Position numbers and translations under genes: made by a program. The notes under the pieces are model-generated. The model searched no databases, was not told the origin of the DNA, and saw nothing but the letters and a program-made list of their open reading frames with translations. Positions 46,376-55,732 of a DNA stretch of 64,000 bases are shown here, in pieces. Positions within the stretch are counted from its first letter, which is position 1. Each line of letters starts with the position of its first letter. Where the stretch lies: positions 544,501 to 608,500 of the forward strand of contig NZ_CP074126.1 of assembly GCF_018282095.1 (NCBI RefSeq). Direction: 5' to 3'. This DNA is from Pseudovibrio brasiliensis. GTDB taxonomy: Bacteria > Pseudomonadota > Alphaproteobacteria > Rhizobiales > Stappiaceae.

Positions 46376-47419
46376 CTAAAAGCCGGGGCCGTCCTGCCTT
46401 TCTTCCATAATGTCTGCCAGTTTGTCCAACTCAGTATCGTGGGAAGAAAGCAGATCATCCGCAATGCGGTTCAGCTGAAGCACTTCACCTGGGCGCACGC
46501 TGTAAATGTCACTGCCAAAGTGTGGCAGGTCCGCGTTCAGGCGAATGTATTCCACGCCCGGCATATCCTTGAATAATACGTCCGCATACTGTCCGGTGGA
46601 TGCTGTTTGTCCGTGCATATAGCTGGAAAGCAGTGGCGTACCTTCTTCTGGAGACAGCCAGCCGCTGGTGCCCCAGTTTACTGCTTGGGTGAAGCTGTGT
46701 TTCTCTTCCACCGGATTGCCGGTACCAAGAGAGAGGATGATGATGTCTTTCGGATTCCAGCCATGGCGCCGCGCTTCAGCATAGGCCGCAAGCACCGGAT
46801 CATTCAGGAAGCCTGCTGCATCAATCATGATTTCCTCATCACCTGTGGTCAGGTTTTCAACCCGGGCAGGTTCAAACCAGGAAGGGGAGGAGGTCGTCGC
46901 GCGCACGGCCTGCCAGAAGTAGTAGTCATCCCGTCCTGTAGTGTTGTTGCTCATGGAAACAACACGGCGGTTCTTCAGATCATACGCGGTAAGCAAGATA
47001 GCCGTCAGGCTGCAGGAAAGGGCACTCCAGCCAATATGCTGTTTGATTGCCTGCTCAATCGGGCGCTCCTGAATGCCTTTGTTGAACTGCCCAAACGCGC
47101 CGTAAAGGCGCCGTGGTAACCAATGGCGGCGGTTGTTGACGTAAAGCTCTCGTGCCTCGACCTCAAAAAACTCCTGCAGGTCACTCAGGCTCATTGCTGG
47201 TTGGCCGGGTTTATCGCGATCAGGATTTGGAGCTGTTAGACCAGCTGCAATCAGGCCACCGCTGGAAGTGCCACAGATCAGGTCGAAGTATTTGCAAAGA
47301 GGCGCAGACTTGCCGCGCTCATACAATTTGGTTTCAAGCCCGCGAAGCAAGCGGATTGGAATAAGGCCGCGTGCTCCACCACCATCAATGGATAGAATAA
47401 TGCGTTTTCTTCTTTTCAT
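46376..47419 (-). CDS. Patatin-like phospholipase
   Basis: 347 residues from the ATG at 47419; a longer frame to 47524 is less likely. LSIDGGGARGLIPI is the oxyanion motif and GTSSGG (GxSxG) carries the nucleophile Ser (about residue 48). The second catalytic residue is Asp in MIDAAGFLNDP, where most patatins have D-G-G or D-G-A. It should be a lipid acyl hydrolase. Such proteins include CBASS effectors, but no cyclase gene is nearby, so a housekeeping or secreted-effector role is equally possible. Confidence 0.87.
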   Translation of the reverse strand: MKRRKRIILSIDGGGARGLIPIRLLRGLETKLYERGKSAPLCKYFDLICGTSSGGLIAAGLTAPNPDRDKPGQPAMSLSDLQEFFEVEARELYVNNRRHWLPRRLYGAFGQFNKGIQERPIEQAIKQHIGWSALSCSLTAILLTAYDLKNRRVVSMSNNTTGRDDYYFWQAVRATTSSPSWFEPARVENLTTGDEEIMIDAAGFLNDPVLAAYAEARRHGWNPKDIIILSLGTGNPVEEKHSFTQAVNWGTSGWLSPEEGTPLLSSYMHGQTASTGQYADVLFKDMPGVEYIRLNADLPHFGSDIYSVRPGEVLQLNRIADDLLSSHDTELDKLADIMEERQDGPGF

Positions 47420-47551
47420 AGACAAACCCGATACAGTGATCTTGTGTTTTAATTTGCTCTTATACGTATCGAGTTTGTCCAAAAATGAGGTGAAGAGATG
47501 GCACCTCTCAGGGCAGAAACCCAAGCACTTGCGATTGCAGTGAATTAAGGG

Positions 47552-48133
47552 TTAAGCCGCCTCGCTCTCTCGGGTGAGTGCAGCGGCCACCTTCGCAATT
47601 CTGCCACCAAGTGCCTTTGCGGTATCTTTATCCGCCTGCGGTGGAACCACTTCGGGCCCTTCATCAGCATTGGCTTGTGCCATCACACCCAATGTGCTGC
47701 CGAGGCGATTGAGGTCTTCTTCAGACCCCTTACTGCTGTTGTTGCCCGGCATCAGATCCAGCCCGACCCAGATCATGCCATGCTGTGCAGCAAACACACT
47801 CAACTGCGTCAGTGTGCCCAGCTTATCACCACTGCGAGAGGCTGAAACGGTGAAGGCACCAGCAACTTTGTCCACCCAGCCACGTTCCATCCAAACCTTG
47901 GAGGATGCATCCATAAAGGCCTTAAACGGTGCGCTCGCGCTGCCCATGTAAGTTGGAGAACCAAAGATGAGGGCATCCGCTGCCGCCAGCTTTTCCCAGT
48001 TCACGTTCTCAAGTTCAGCAACGGACATCAGCTCCGCATCTGCACCAGCATCCAGTGCACCTCGCAGCACCGCTTCCGCCAAAACCTGCGTGTGGCCATA
48101 ACCGCTATGATAGACAACAATCACCTTGCTCAT
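47552..48133 (-). CDS. WrbA-like flavodoxin-family NAD(P)H oxidoreductase, paralog 1
   Basis: 193 residues. The FMN-phosphate loop YHSGYGHTQ, the second loop GSPTYMGSASAPFKAF and the flavin contact AQHGMIWVGLDLMPGNN define the WrbA/flavodoxin_2-like family, NAD(P)H-dependent quinone reductases or related flavoproteins. It is divergent from a LysR gene 88 bp away that probably regulates it. A second copy is at 51312-51935. Confidence 0.88.
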   Translation of the reverse strand: MSKVIVVYHSGYGHTQVLAEAVLRGALDAGADAELMSVAELENVNWEKLAAADALIFGSPTYMGSASAPFKAFMDASSKVWMERGWVDKVAGAFTVSASRSGDKLGTLTQLSVFAAQHGMIWVGLDLMPGNNSSKGSEEDLNRLGSTLGVMAQANADEGPEVVPPQADKDTAKALGGRIAKVAAALTRESEAA

Positions 48134-48221
48134 CGCATTTCCTTTTCTGCACTGTGAGATCGACAGAACCGGTTTATTCAGCTACGAAGTATTCGTCTAA
48201 TGCATGTGGGATATAGTTAGT

Positions 48222-49145
48222 ATGCGTCAGGTGAATTTGCGAGGAGTGGATCTGAACCTTCTCGTCATTCTGGAGAAGCTTCTGGAAACGAAACATGTCT
48301 CGTTGGCAGCAACGCAACTGCATATGAGCCAACCAGCGGTCAGTCGCGCCCTGCAGCGCCTGCGTGATCTGCTGAATGATCCTCTGCTGGTACGCATTGC
48401 CGGAGATTATGAGCTGACGGAAAGAGCCGCCGAAATCCAACTGTTGCTTCCATCTGCTCTGGCAACTATTCAGGACGTGATCGCAAAACCGGAGTTTGAC
48501 CCGGCAACAGCGCAGGAGACCATTCGCTTTTCTGGCCCTGAGCTGGAGGTAAACCTTTACGGCCCACCCCTTCTGAAACGGATGAAGCAGGAAGCTCCGG
48601 GTATGAAGCTGGAGCTGAAGAGCAATATCCGCAACCAATTTCAACCGCTGGAAAATGGGGAAGCCCACTTTGTCCTTTCAGGTCAGGAGCCGAGCGCAGC
48701 CACAAGTCAACTCCACCGCATCTCACTGGGACGTTTCAGCTACGTCTGCCTGATGAGCAAAGACCACCCGCTTGCAGGCAAGCCAATCTCACTAGATGAC
48801 TATCTCGCTCAAGACCACATCTCGGTCATGATCACCGGCTCAGGCCAAAGCATCATTGATGAGAAGCTGGCCGCAATAGGCCGCAAGCGAAATGTTGCCG
48901 TAAAAATCGGCAGCTTCTTCGCTGCCATGCACTTCTGCGGCCAAACCGACCTGCTCTTCCTCGTACCTTCAATCTTCGACAAGAAAATCTACGAAGGCCA
49001 CAACACCATAGCCTCCCCAGTGCCGGACTTCTTAAAAGACCACCACCAGGAGTTCTTCCTCTATTGGCACGAACGCTACCACCACGACCCCATGATCCAA
49101 TGGACCCGCACCCTCATGAAAGAAACCACGCGGCAGTTTCGGTAG
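48222..49145 (+). CDS. LysR-family transcriptional regulator
   Basis: 307 residues from the ATG at 48222 (MRQVNLRGVDLNLLVILEKLL); an upstream ATG at 48204 is possible. The winged helix KHVSLAATQLHMSQPAVSRALQRLRDLLNDPLLVR is clear. It is divergent from the WrbA-like gene, so it likely controls quinone-responsive expression; the ligand is not known. Confidence 0.92.
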   Translation: MRQVNLRGVDLNLLVILEKLLETKHVSLAATQLHMSQPAVSRALQRLRDLLNDPLLVRIAGDYELTERAAEIQLLLPSALATIQDVIAKPEFDPATAQETIRFSGPELEVNLYGPPLLKRMKQEAPGMKLELKSNIRNQFQPLENGEAHFVLSGQEPSAATSQLHRISLGRFSYVCLMSKDHPLAGKPISLDDYLAQDHISVMITGSGQSIIDEKLAAIGRKRNVAVKIGSFFAAMHFCGQTDLLFLVPSIFDKKIYEGHNTIASPVPDFLKDHHQEFFLYWHERYHHDPMIQWTRTLMKETTRQFR

Positions 49146-49305
49146 TTGAAGATTATGTTTTGAGAAGACTTCGGCAAGTTCGCTCAGAAGCTTTGCTTCC
49201 CACTCAAATTGACATGCAAAAACAGACCGTTCTATCGTGAAGTTCCATTTGAGCTGCTAGCCCTCTTGTCGAGGACGGCTAAAACTTTTCTAGAAAGACC
49301 TATTC

Positions 49306-50028
49306 ATGAAAAAGAACATTTTGATCATTGGCGGAACATCTGGCGTCGGTCTTGAGTTGGCAAAGCACTATGCGACTGAAGGGCATACTGTCTGTGTTAC
49401 CGGGCGCAAGCAGCCTGATCTTGAAGGAGTAACTTTCCAAAACCTCGCAATGACCCATGATCCAGTTCAGCTTGGACATGACATTGATCGGGTTTTGGAC
49501 AGCTTTGAACCTGTCCATACACTCGTTTATGCAGCCGGTTTTCTGCAAAGGGGCTATATTGATAAGCTTGAAGATGACCATCTGAGTGCAATGGTGAATG
49601 TTGGTTTGCTGGCCCCTATGATGCTGATACAGCGTCTTAAGAAAAGATCCGATTTTCCTCTCAAGGCAATGCTAATCACGTCCAGCTCTCAATACACCCC
49701 TCGTGAGTTAGAGCCTGCTTATTGCGCAACTAAGTCGGGCTTGGGCATGTTGGGAGCATCGTTAGTGAGGGATCAAAGTCTGGGAAAGGTTCTCGTAGCG
49801 GCTCCTTCAGGCATTCGAACGTCTTTCTGGGACAACACGAATGAAGACACTACTACGATGTTGGACCCCAAATGGGTTGCTGATCAGATCGTCGAGTGTT
49901 CAAGTGGTAGCTTCAAGTACAAGTATGCAAAGCTTCTTCGAAATCCAGCCCGAGTTGAGATTGTTGAATGCTTGGATAATAACATGGCACCAATCGCGGA
50001 TGACAACAAAGAAGCGCACCTCGTCTGA
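49306..50028 (+). CDS. Short-chain dehydrogenase/reductase
   Basis: 240 residues. The N-terminal NILIIGGTSGVG fits GxxxGxG, VYAAGF replaces the NAG motif, and YCATKSG gives YxxxK (about residue 145), so it is a classical SDR. It lies 8 bp upstream of the NDP-kinase-like gene in the same direction, suggesting an operon and a shared pathway. The substrate is unknown. Confidence 0.87.
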   Translation: MKKNILIIGGTSGVGLELAKHYATEGHTVCVTGRKQPDLEGVTFQNLAMTHDPVQLGHDIDRVLDSFEPVHTLVYAAGFLQRGYIDKLEDDHLSAMVNVGLLAPMMLIQRLKKRSDFPLKAMLITSSSQYTPRELEPAYCATKSGLGMLGASLVRDQSLGKVLVAAPSGIRTSFWDNTNEDTTTMLDPKWVADQIVECSSGSFKYKYAKLLRNPARVEIVECLDNNMAPIADDNKEAHLV

Positions 50029-50036
50029 CAGCCACC

Positions 50037-50912
50037 ATGGAACACAACATCATCCTCATCAAACCGGATCAGGAAAAGCACGAGTGTTTTGCTGAGAGCA
50101 TTCAGGATGATCTGGTGCAGAACGGCTTTGAGATTGTTGCGGTGGCCTCTAGGCAGTTGTCGGAAGTTGAGTTCAAAAGGTGCTTTATTTGCAAGAACTC
50201 AGAGCATTTGGAATATATGACCAGTGGCCCAACAACCGCTCTGCTTTTCAAGGGCCGCTCTGCTGTAAGCTTTGGACGTAATTACAAATACAAGGTCCGG
50301 AAACAGCACTCTACCGGCAAACTCCGCAACATCTTGCACTCAACAGAGCCGGGTAATGAGTTTGTCGTTCAGTTTGGGCTCTTTTTTCCAACGCTGAACA
50401 TTGATGATCACCATCAGTTTGCTGATCAAGGTGTTGTCTTTGGCTATCTGGATCAGGGGCTCTCGGAAGAGCTCTCAAAACTAAGCAACTTCAACCTGAT
50501 TGCTGCAGATGAAGAACAAGCAGGCTTGGCTCAATTTCGGGCAATATCCAGCTTGAGCAACTGCAGATATGTTGCCGTTCGTGACGTTCTGCAGCCATAC
50601 GCCGAGATATTGCGGTTTCGACGTAAGAATGCTTGCCTTTCAGAGAATGCATCAGAAGTGAAAGTCCTATTACTGAAGGACTTGAGCAATCATCCAACCT
50701 TGATCAAGTCTCTGAAAGAGAAGCATAAAATACAGGGTGTGGTCTGTTACAAACCAAGCTTCACTCTACTGGAAACAGAGATGCTTCGCACGGCGATCTT
50801 TGAGAATGGTTTGTTCTGTGTCGGAGGTAGTTTTGGAGAGGAAACGCCCGGTTTCATAAGAGCGTCTCAGGAGATTGCCGCACAGCTTGATGCCGCGTTT
50901 GATGGCAGTTGA
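50037..50912 (+). CDS. Degenerate nucleoside-diphosphate-kinase-like protein fused to an unknown C-terminal domain
   Basis: 291 residues. Residues 1 to about 125 align with NDP kinase: NIILIKPDQEK (the TxxxIKPD start), NGFEIVAVASRQLS, YMTSGPTTALLFKG (xxMTSGP) and GKLRNILHSTEPGNEF (the GTIRxDF...N segment). The catalytic NxxHGSD motif is replaced by GNEFVVQFG, so the phosphate-carrying His appears lost. The remaining ~165 residues have no recognised domain (NFNLIAADEEQAGL, CFICKN-like Cys). It is probably a nucleotide-binding or regulatory protein, co-transcribed with the SDR upstream. Confidence 0.65.
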   Translation: MEHNIILIKPDQEKHECFAESIQDDLVQNGFEIVAVASRQLSEVEFKRCFICKNSEHLEYMTSGPTTALLFKGRSAVSFGRNYKYKVRKQHSTGKLRNILHSTEPGNEFVVQFGLFFPTLNIDDHHQFADQGVVFGYLDQGLSEELSKLSNFNLIAADEEQAGLAQFRAISSLSNCRYVAVRDVLQPYAEILRFRRKNACLSENASEVKVLLLKDLSNHPTLIKSLKEKHKIQGVVCYKPSFTLLETEMLRTAIFENGLFCVGGSFGEETPGFIRASQEIAAQLDAAFDGS

Positions 50913-50915
50913 TCA

Positions 50916-51236
50916 TTACCCATTCGACACAAACTTCAGCCCCACGATTGCGGCGATGAGGAGGGCGATGAAGAAGAGGCGGAGGAAGGTGACGGGTTCG
51001 CCGAAGAGAAAGATGCCAAGGATTGCGATACCTGAGGCGCCGATACCTGTCCAGACGGCGTAGGCCGTGCCGATGGGGATAGAGGCCATCGCTCTGGTCA
51101 GGAAGTAGAGCGACAGGAAAGCCGTGATGACAAAGGCGATTGTATAGATTGGTCTGGTGAAACCTTCAGAGAGCTTGAGGCAGATGGCAAAGGCCATTTC
51201 AAACATGCCTGCAATGATGAGCCAGATCCACGCCAT
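50916..51236 (-). CDS. SMR-family exporter of the SugE/Gdx type
   Basis: 106 residues with four membrane helices. The Glu in GMFEMAFAICLKLSEG (Glu13) is the coupling residue. AYAVWTGIGASGIAILGIFLFGE and the C-terminal GLKFVS match SugE-like members, which export guanidinium rather than broad drugs. GGAGG precedes the ATG. Its stop lies 3 bp from the convergent NDP-kinase-like gene. Confidence 0.9.
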   Translation of the reverse strand: MAWIWLIIAGMFEMAFAICLKLSEGFTRPIYTIAFVITAFLSLYFLTRAMASIPIGTAYAVWTGIGASGIAILGIFLFGEPVTFLRLFFIALLIAAIVGLKFVSNG

Positions 51237-51311
51237 TCAGTTGCCTCCAACACAACCATGTTTGCTTCCAAACTAGAAAAACACCCTAAAACACAAGCTT
51301 ATAGCACACCC

Positions 51312-51935
51312 TCAATGCAAGGGAGACTTACCTTTGCTTTGCTGAGGTTGATTGTGACCACCTTCCACCCAGCGACGCGTTGCTTTGGCAATACGGGCAC
51401 CATAAGCGAAAGCTGTGTCACGGTCCGATTGCGGCGGAGCAACCTCCGGCCCTTCATCCATGTTGGCTTGCGCGGCAGCTCCATAGTACACGCCGAGGCG
51501 ATTGAGGTCCTCATTGCTACCGAAGCTGTAATTGTTGCCGGGTGGCATGCCAAGGCTCACCCAGATCATACCATGCTGAGCGGCAAAGGTCGCCATTTGA
51601 AGGAAAACGTTGAGTCGGTCACCGCTCATGGAACCGGAAACACTGAAGCCCCCGGCGATCTTATTGATCCAGCCCTGTTTGTACCAAACGGTAGCAGAGG
51701 CATCCATGAAGAATTTGAAGGGAGCGGCAACACCGCCCATGTAGGTTGGGGTGCCGAATACGATGGCATCGGCGGCTTCCAGAGTACCCCAGTCGGTGTC
51801 TTCATACTCGCTGACAGGCACAAAGGTAACGGTCACACCATTTTCACGGGCACCACGCGCGATCGCATGTGCCAGAGCTTCGGTGTGTCCGCTGGCGGAA
51901 AAGAAGGCGATTGCTACCAGAATGTCTTTTGACAT
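51312..51935 (-). CDS. WrbA-like flavodoxin-family NAD(P)H oxidoreductase, paralog 2
   Basis: 207 residues, paralogous to 47552-48133: FFSASGHTEALA (FMN loop), GTPTYMGGVAAPFKFFMDAS, AAQHGMIWVSLGMPPGNN and the shared end ANMDEGPEVAPPQSDRDTA. It is somewhat longer at its C-terminus (HNQPQQSKGKSPLH). No regulator is directly divergent here. The substrate is likely a quinone. Confidence 0.87.
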   Translation of the reverse strand: MSKDILVAIAFFSASGHTEALAHAIARGARENGVTVTFVPVSEYEDTDWGTLEAADAIVFGTPTYMGGVAAPFKFFMDASATVWYKQGWINKIAGGFSVSGSMSGDRLNVFLQMATFAAQHGMIWVSLGMPPGNNYSFGSNEDLNRLGVYYGAAAQANMDEGPEVAPPQSDRDTAFAYGARIAKATRRWVEGGHNQPQQSKGKSPLH

Positions 51936-52065
51936 GGGCTGCTACTTTTCAAGACCTGTCAGAATACTGGTCTATTTGCAGCCAAACGCCTTTCAGCCAC
52001 TCTAAGAAAGCTGGGGCAGATTTAGATGTGCTCGATTAAAATTCTTCGAGCACACCATAGAGATC

Positions 52066-52575
52066 CTAGGATTTTTGGTAGGCACCGCTGGAATAGTGCA
52101 GCTCATAGGAATGGCTGTAGATCTCCAGAATGTTGCCGAACGGATCTTCCATGTAGATCATGCGATAAGGCTTCTCACCAGGATAGTAATAGCGTGGCTC
52201 CTTCATGCGACGCTTGCCGCCTGAAGCTTCAATCTTGGCTGCCAGACCTTCCACATCGGGGTCTTGAACACAGTAATGGAAGATACCGGTCTTCCAGTAT
52301 TCGAAGTTGTTCTCGGGACTCTCGTTCTGAGCAAACTCAAAGAGCTCAACACCAATGCCATCGCTGGTGGAAAGGTGAGCAATTTTGAAGCTCTTCCAAC
52401 CCTTGCCAAACACGTCGGTGCACATCTCGCCAATTGCACTGTCGTCTTCAACAATCTCGCTTGGCTCCATGATGATGTACCAACCCATCACATCACGATA
52501 GAACTTCACCGCAGCTTCCACATCAGGAACAGAAAGACCAATGTGGGAGAAACGTCTTGGATAAGGGGCGGACAT
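52066..52575 (-). CDS. VOC-family (glyoxalase/extradiol dioxygenase-like) protein
   Basis: 169 residues with two beta-alpha-beta-beta-beta units. The metal-ligand positions fit VOC enzymes: His in RFSHIGLSVPDVEAAVKFYRDV, Glu in GVELFEFAQ, His in GIFHYCVQDPDV and Glu in DPFGNILEIYSHSYEL. It resembles lactoylglutathione lyase-like proteins; the exact substrate is not evident. GAGG precedes the ATG. It is divergent from a LysR gene. Confidence 0.87.
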   Translation of the reverse strand: MSAPYPRRFSHIGLSVPDVEAAVKFYRDVMGWYIIMEPSEIVEDDSAIGEMCTDVFGKGWKSFKIAHLSTSDGIGVELFEFAQNESPENNFEYWKTGIFHYCVQDPDVEGLAAKIEASGGKRRMKEPRYYYPGEKPYRMIYMEDPFGNILEIYSHSYELHYSSGAYQKS

Positions 52576-52705
52576 AACAGACCTCGCTACGCTAATCTCA
52601 AATGGCGGAATGCCTTGAACACGTTGGATGTAGCAAGTCTGTGAGAAAATCAGAAATTATCATTTATTAGTTTTATGATAATTTAATGTTATGTATGTTG
52701 GAGCC

Positions 52706-53587
52706 ATGCTAAACTCCCAATGGCTCAGAACCTTTGTCAAATTAACCGAAACCGGCCACTTCACGCAGACAGCCAGTCAACTCGGCATGACACAGCCGGG
52801 TGTCAGTCAGCATCTGAAAAAGCTGGAGCAGCAGGTCGGCGCGCCTCTGATTACGAAGATCGGCAAGGGCTTTGAGTTGACACGGGAAGGGGAACTTCTG
52901 TTGAGCTTCGCGCTCACTGCCGAAAAGCAGGAGGCAGAACTCCGGGAAGCTATCCAGCAGGATGACCCAAACACCGGCGAAATCCGCATTGCATGCTCCG
53001 GTTCCATGGCGCTCTATCTCTACCCAAAGCTACTCGAACGCCAGAGCCGATATCCCGGATTAATGCTGAAGGTCGAGGTCGCTCCAAACCACCGTAGCCT
53101 ACAGCTGTTGCAAAGCAACGAGATGGACCTCTGCATCGTCACTCAGCAAGCACAGCACTCAGCGTTGGAACAGCAGCACATCGGCAACGAGCCTCTCTGC
53201 CTTGTCGTGCCAGCAGATTTCAAAGGAAAAGCAGCCTCATTCGAAGACCTGCAAAAGCTGGGTTTCATTGATCATCCGGACGGTCAGCATTATGCAGAGC
53301 GCTTGCTGACGCCGAATTTCGAGGAGATGGCATTCGCTACAGGTGATCTACGGGTGACTGGCTACATCAACCAACTCAGCCAGATCCTCGTGCCTGTTGC
53401 GAAAGGGCTGGGGTATACAGTTCTGCCCAAAACTGCAGTGCGCAGCTTTGAAGCGCAGCAGAAGATCAAAATTCTGAAACTGAGAGAACCCGTCAGCGAT
53501 CCGCTATACCTGACGGTAAAAAAGCATCGCCCTTTACCTGCTCGGTATAATTGGTTTCACCAGGAAATCGCAGAGCTATGCGGGTAA
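52706..53587 (+). CDS. LysR-family transcriptional regulator
   Basis: 293 residues from the ATG at 52706 (MLNSQWLRTFVKLTETGHFTQTASQLGMTQPGVSQHLKKLEQQVG); the in-frame ATG at 52691 is an alternative start. The winged helix and the C-terminal effector domain are complete. It is divergent from the VOC gene 130 bp away, with an AT-rich gap that likely holds the operator. Confidence 0.93.
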   Translation: MLNSQWLRTFVKLTETGHFTQTASQLGMTQPGVSQHLKKLEQQVGAPLITKIGKGFELTREGELLLSFALTAEKQEAELREAIQQDDPNTGEIRIACSGSMALYLYPKLLERQSRYPGLMLKVEVAPNHRSLQLLQSNEMDLCIVTQQAQHSALEQQHIGNEPLCLVVPADFKGKAASFEDLQKLGFIDHPDGQHYAERLLTPNFEEMAFATGDLRVTGYINQLSQILVPVAKGLGYTVLPKTAVRSFEAQQKIKILKLREPVSDPLYLTVKKHRPLPARYNWFHQEIAELCG

Positions 53588-53636
53588 ATGAGTGGCAGCT
53601 AGGCTCCTGCATCAGAAGCCTAACCACTAATTTAAA

Positions 53637-54425
53637 TCAACGCTGGGCGAGTTCGGCCACTGCTGCGATCATGCGGTCCAGATCTTCAGGACGCGACAGG
53701 CGATGATCGCCGTCTTTCACCAGAGTCAGCACCACATCGTCATGGGCCATGCCTTCGACGATACGCAAGGCATGCTGCCACGGCACAGCATCATCTTTCT
53801 GGCCTTGCAGAATGATGGTCTTGCAGTTGGTGATGATTGGTTCGCCGAGCAGCAGGTTCTTTCTGCCGTCTTCGATCAGGTCACGCGTGATGATGTAAGG
53901 GCTGTCCTCATACTCGGAAGGGCGCTCAAAACGGCCTTTCTCCATAATCTCCTGCTTGATCTCATCAGTGAACTCATGCTTCCACATCAGTTCCTCGGTA
54001 AAATCAGGAGCGGGCGCAATGAGCACCATGCCAGAAAGGGAGCCTTCCATCTCTTCCGAAGCTTCATGGAGTGCCTTGGCCAGCAGCAAAGCCATCCAGC
54101 CGCCCATAGAAGAACCGATGACAACAGTCGGGCCTTTGCAGAACTGTTTAAACACAGCCACAGCTTCTTCCAGCCAAAGGGAGATAGTGCCATCAACAAA
54201 CTCACCACCGGATTCGCCATGACCGGAGTAATCCATGCGGGTGCAGGTCAGGCCCTTCTTTTCAGCCCATTCTGCAAGCACTTCTGCCTTTGTGCCCAAC
54301 ATGTCGGATTTGAAGCCGGAAAGCCACAGTACACCCGGCGCACCGCGTTCATCATGGCGCACTGCAATTTGCCGCGTACTGTCTCCTTTGCCAACGTTGA
54401 TGAATTGCGGTAAGTCAGCACTCAT
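53637..54425 (-). CDS. Alpha/beta hydrolase (ABHD10-like serine esterase)
   Basis: 262 residues. GSSMGG (about residue 105) is the nucleophile elbow, MDYSGHGESGG follows the oxyanion strand, QGQKDDAVPWQHA holds the acid Asp and DGDHRLSRPEDL the catalytic His. This layout is typical of ABHD10/BioH-like esterases that act on thioesters or glucuronides. A GGAGG-like site precedes the ATG. Confidence 0.88.
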   Translation of the reverse strand: MSADLPQFINVGKGDSTRQIAVRHDERGAPGVLWLSGFKSDMLGTKAEVLAEWAEKKGLTCTRMDYSGHGESGGEFVDGTISLWLEEAVAVFKQFCKGPTVVIGSSMGGWMALLLAKALHEASEEMEGSLSGMVLIAPAPDFTEELMWKHEFTDEIKQEIMEKGRFERPSEYEDSPYIITRDLIEDGRKNLLLGEPIITNCKTIILQGQKDDAVPWQHALRIVEGMAHDDVVLTLVKDGDHRLSRPEDLDRMIAAVAELAQR

Positions 54426-54556
54426 TCATAACCTCCAAACGCTTATGGGCTTATAGTGGCCGGCAACTGTTTGGAAACCTGACTATCGTGCTTCCGCGCA
54501 TGCCTGCCTGTCATTTGGGCGAGCATAGTTGGATGCCGCTCAAAAAACATAGAGAA

Positions 54557-55732
54557 ATGTCCAAAGTGCCAACCATTTTGCAAATTGTCCCCGACCTTCA
54601 AACCGGCGGAGCCGAGCGCACCACAGTGGATGTGGCGGAGGCGATCGTCAACGAAGGCTGGAATAGCCTTGTGATCTCGCAGGGTGGACGCATGGTTCCT
54701 GAGTTGGAAGCAACGGGCGCCGTGCACTTTGAACTGCCAGTGAAGTCCAAGAACCCATGGACCATGTGGCGCAACTCTTATCTGATTGAGCGCATCTGCC
54801 AGCAGAACCGTGTTGATTTGGTACACGCTAGATCCAGAGCCCCTGCGTGGTCTGCTTTGTGGGCGGCGCATCGTCTGAACATTCCTTATGTCACCACTTA
54901 TCACGGCATCTACAAGGAAACGAACAAGTTCAAGGCCTTCTACAATTCCTCCATGACCCGCGCAGACAAAGTAATCGCGAACTCACGCTTTACTGCGGAC
55001 TTAGTCGAAAAACGAGATCCTCGCACCAAGGGCAAAACCTCGGTCATCTATCGCGGACCAGATGTTGAATCCTTTAATCCGGACAACATCAGCGATGAGC
55101 GCGTGACAGATCTGCGCGCCCGCTGGGGTGTTTCCGACAATCGCCGCGTTGTTATGAACCTGGCGCGCCTGACGGAATGGAAAGGTCAGCGAGTTCTGAT
55201 CGAAGCCACGCGCCAGCTGGTCGCACGCGGTGGTTATGATGATGTGCTTGTGGTTCTGGCTGGTGATGATCAGGGCCGTGAAGCTTATCGCCAGTCTCTG
55301 GAATTGCAGATCGCAGAATCTGATCTGATCGAGCACGTACGCATCGTCGGCCATTGCTCTGATGTACCAGCTGCCCTCGCGATTGCAGATGCTTCTGTCG
55401 TGGCTTCCATTGAGGCAGAAGCCTTCGGTCGTGCAGCTGTTGAAGCGCAAGCCGCAGGCGTGCCTATTATTGTTTCTAATATTGGTGCTGTACCGGAAAC
55501 AGTGCTTGTTCCGCCAATCGTAAAAGCTGAAGAACGCACAGGCTGGCATTTTGAGAATGGCAATGCAGAGGAGCTCTGCGATCTCATGGCGCAGGCGCTG
55601 GATATGAGTGAAGAAGACCGGGCAAAACTGACCAAACGCGCCCATGATCATGTCGAACGATCCTTCACCAAACAGGCCATGTGCTCAGCCACACTAAACG
55701 TTTACCGGGAGCTGTTACCAACAGGCAGCTAA
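54557..55732 (+). CDS. GT4-family glycosyltransferase
   Basis: 391 residues from the ATG at 54557 (MSKVPTILQIVPDLQTGGAERTT); an upstream ATG at 54533 is possible. The N-terminal GTB half has GGAERT and VDLVHARSRAPAW. The C-terminal half has RLTEWKGQ and the nucleotide-sugar signature EAEAFGRAAVEAQAAGVPIIVSN (E-x7-E, about residue 300). It probably extends a surface polysaccharide or lipopolysaccharide. No other glycan gene lies nearby, so the glycan is unknown. Confidence 0.9.
   Translation: MSKVPTILQIVPDLQTGGAERTTVDVAEAIVNEGWNSLVISQGGRMVPELEATGAVHFELPVKSKNPWTMWRNSYLIERICQQNRVDLVHARSRAPAWSALWAAHRLNIPYVTTYHGIYKETNKFKAFYNSSMTRADKVIANSRFTADLVEKRDPRTKGKTSVIYRGPDVESFNPDNISDERVTDLRARWGVSDNRRVVMNLARLTEWKGQRVLIEATRQLVARGGYDDVLVVLAGDDQGREAYRQSLELQIAESDLIEHVRIVGHCSDVPAALAIADASVVASIEAEAFGRAAVEAQAAGVPIIVSNIGAVPETVLVPPIVKAEERTGWHFENGNAEELCDLMAQALDMSEEDRAKLTKRAHDHVERSFTKQAMCSATLNVYRELLPTGS

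Noticed and set aside
46376-47419. CBASS effector (patatin type)
   Set aside because: No nucleotidyltransferase or other CBASS component lies nearby; neighbours are mepA and a WrbA-like gene.
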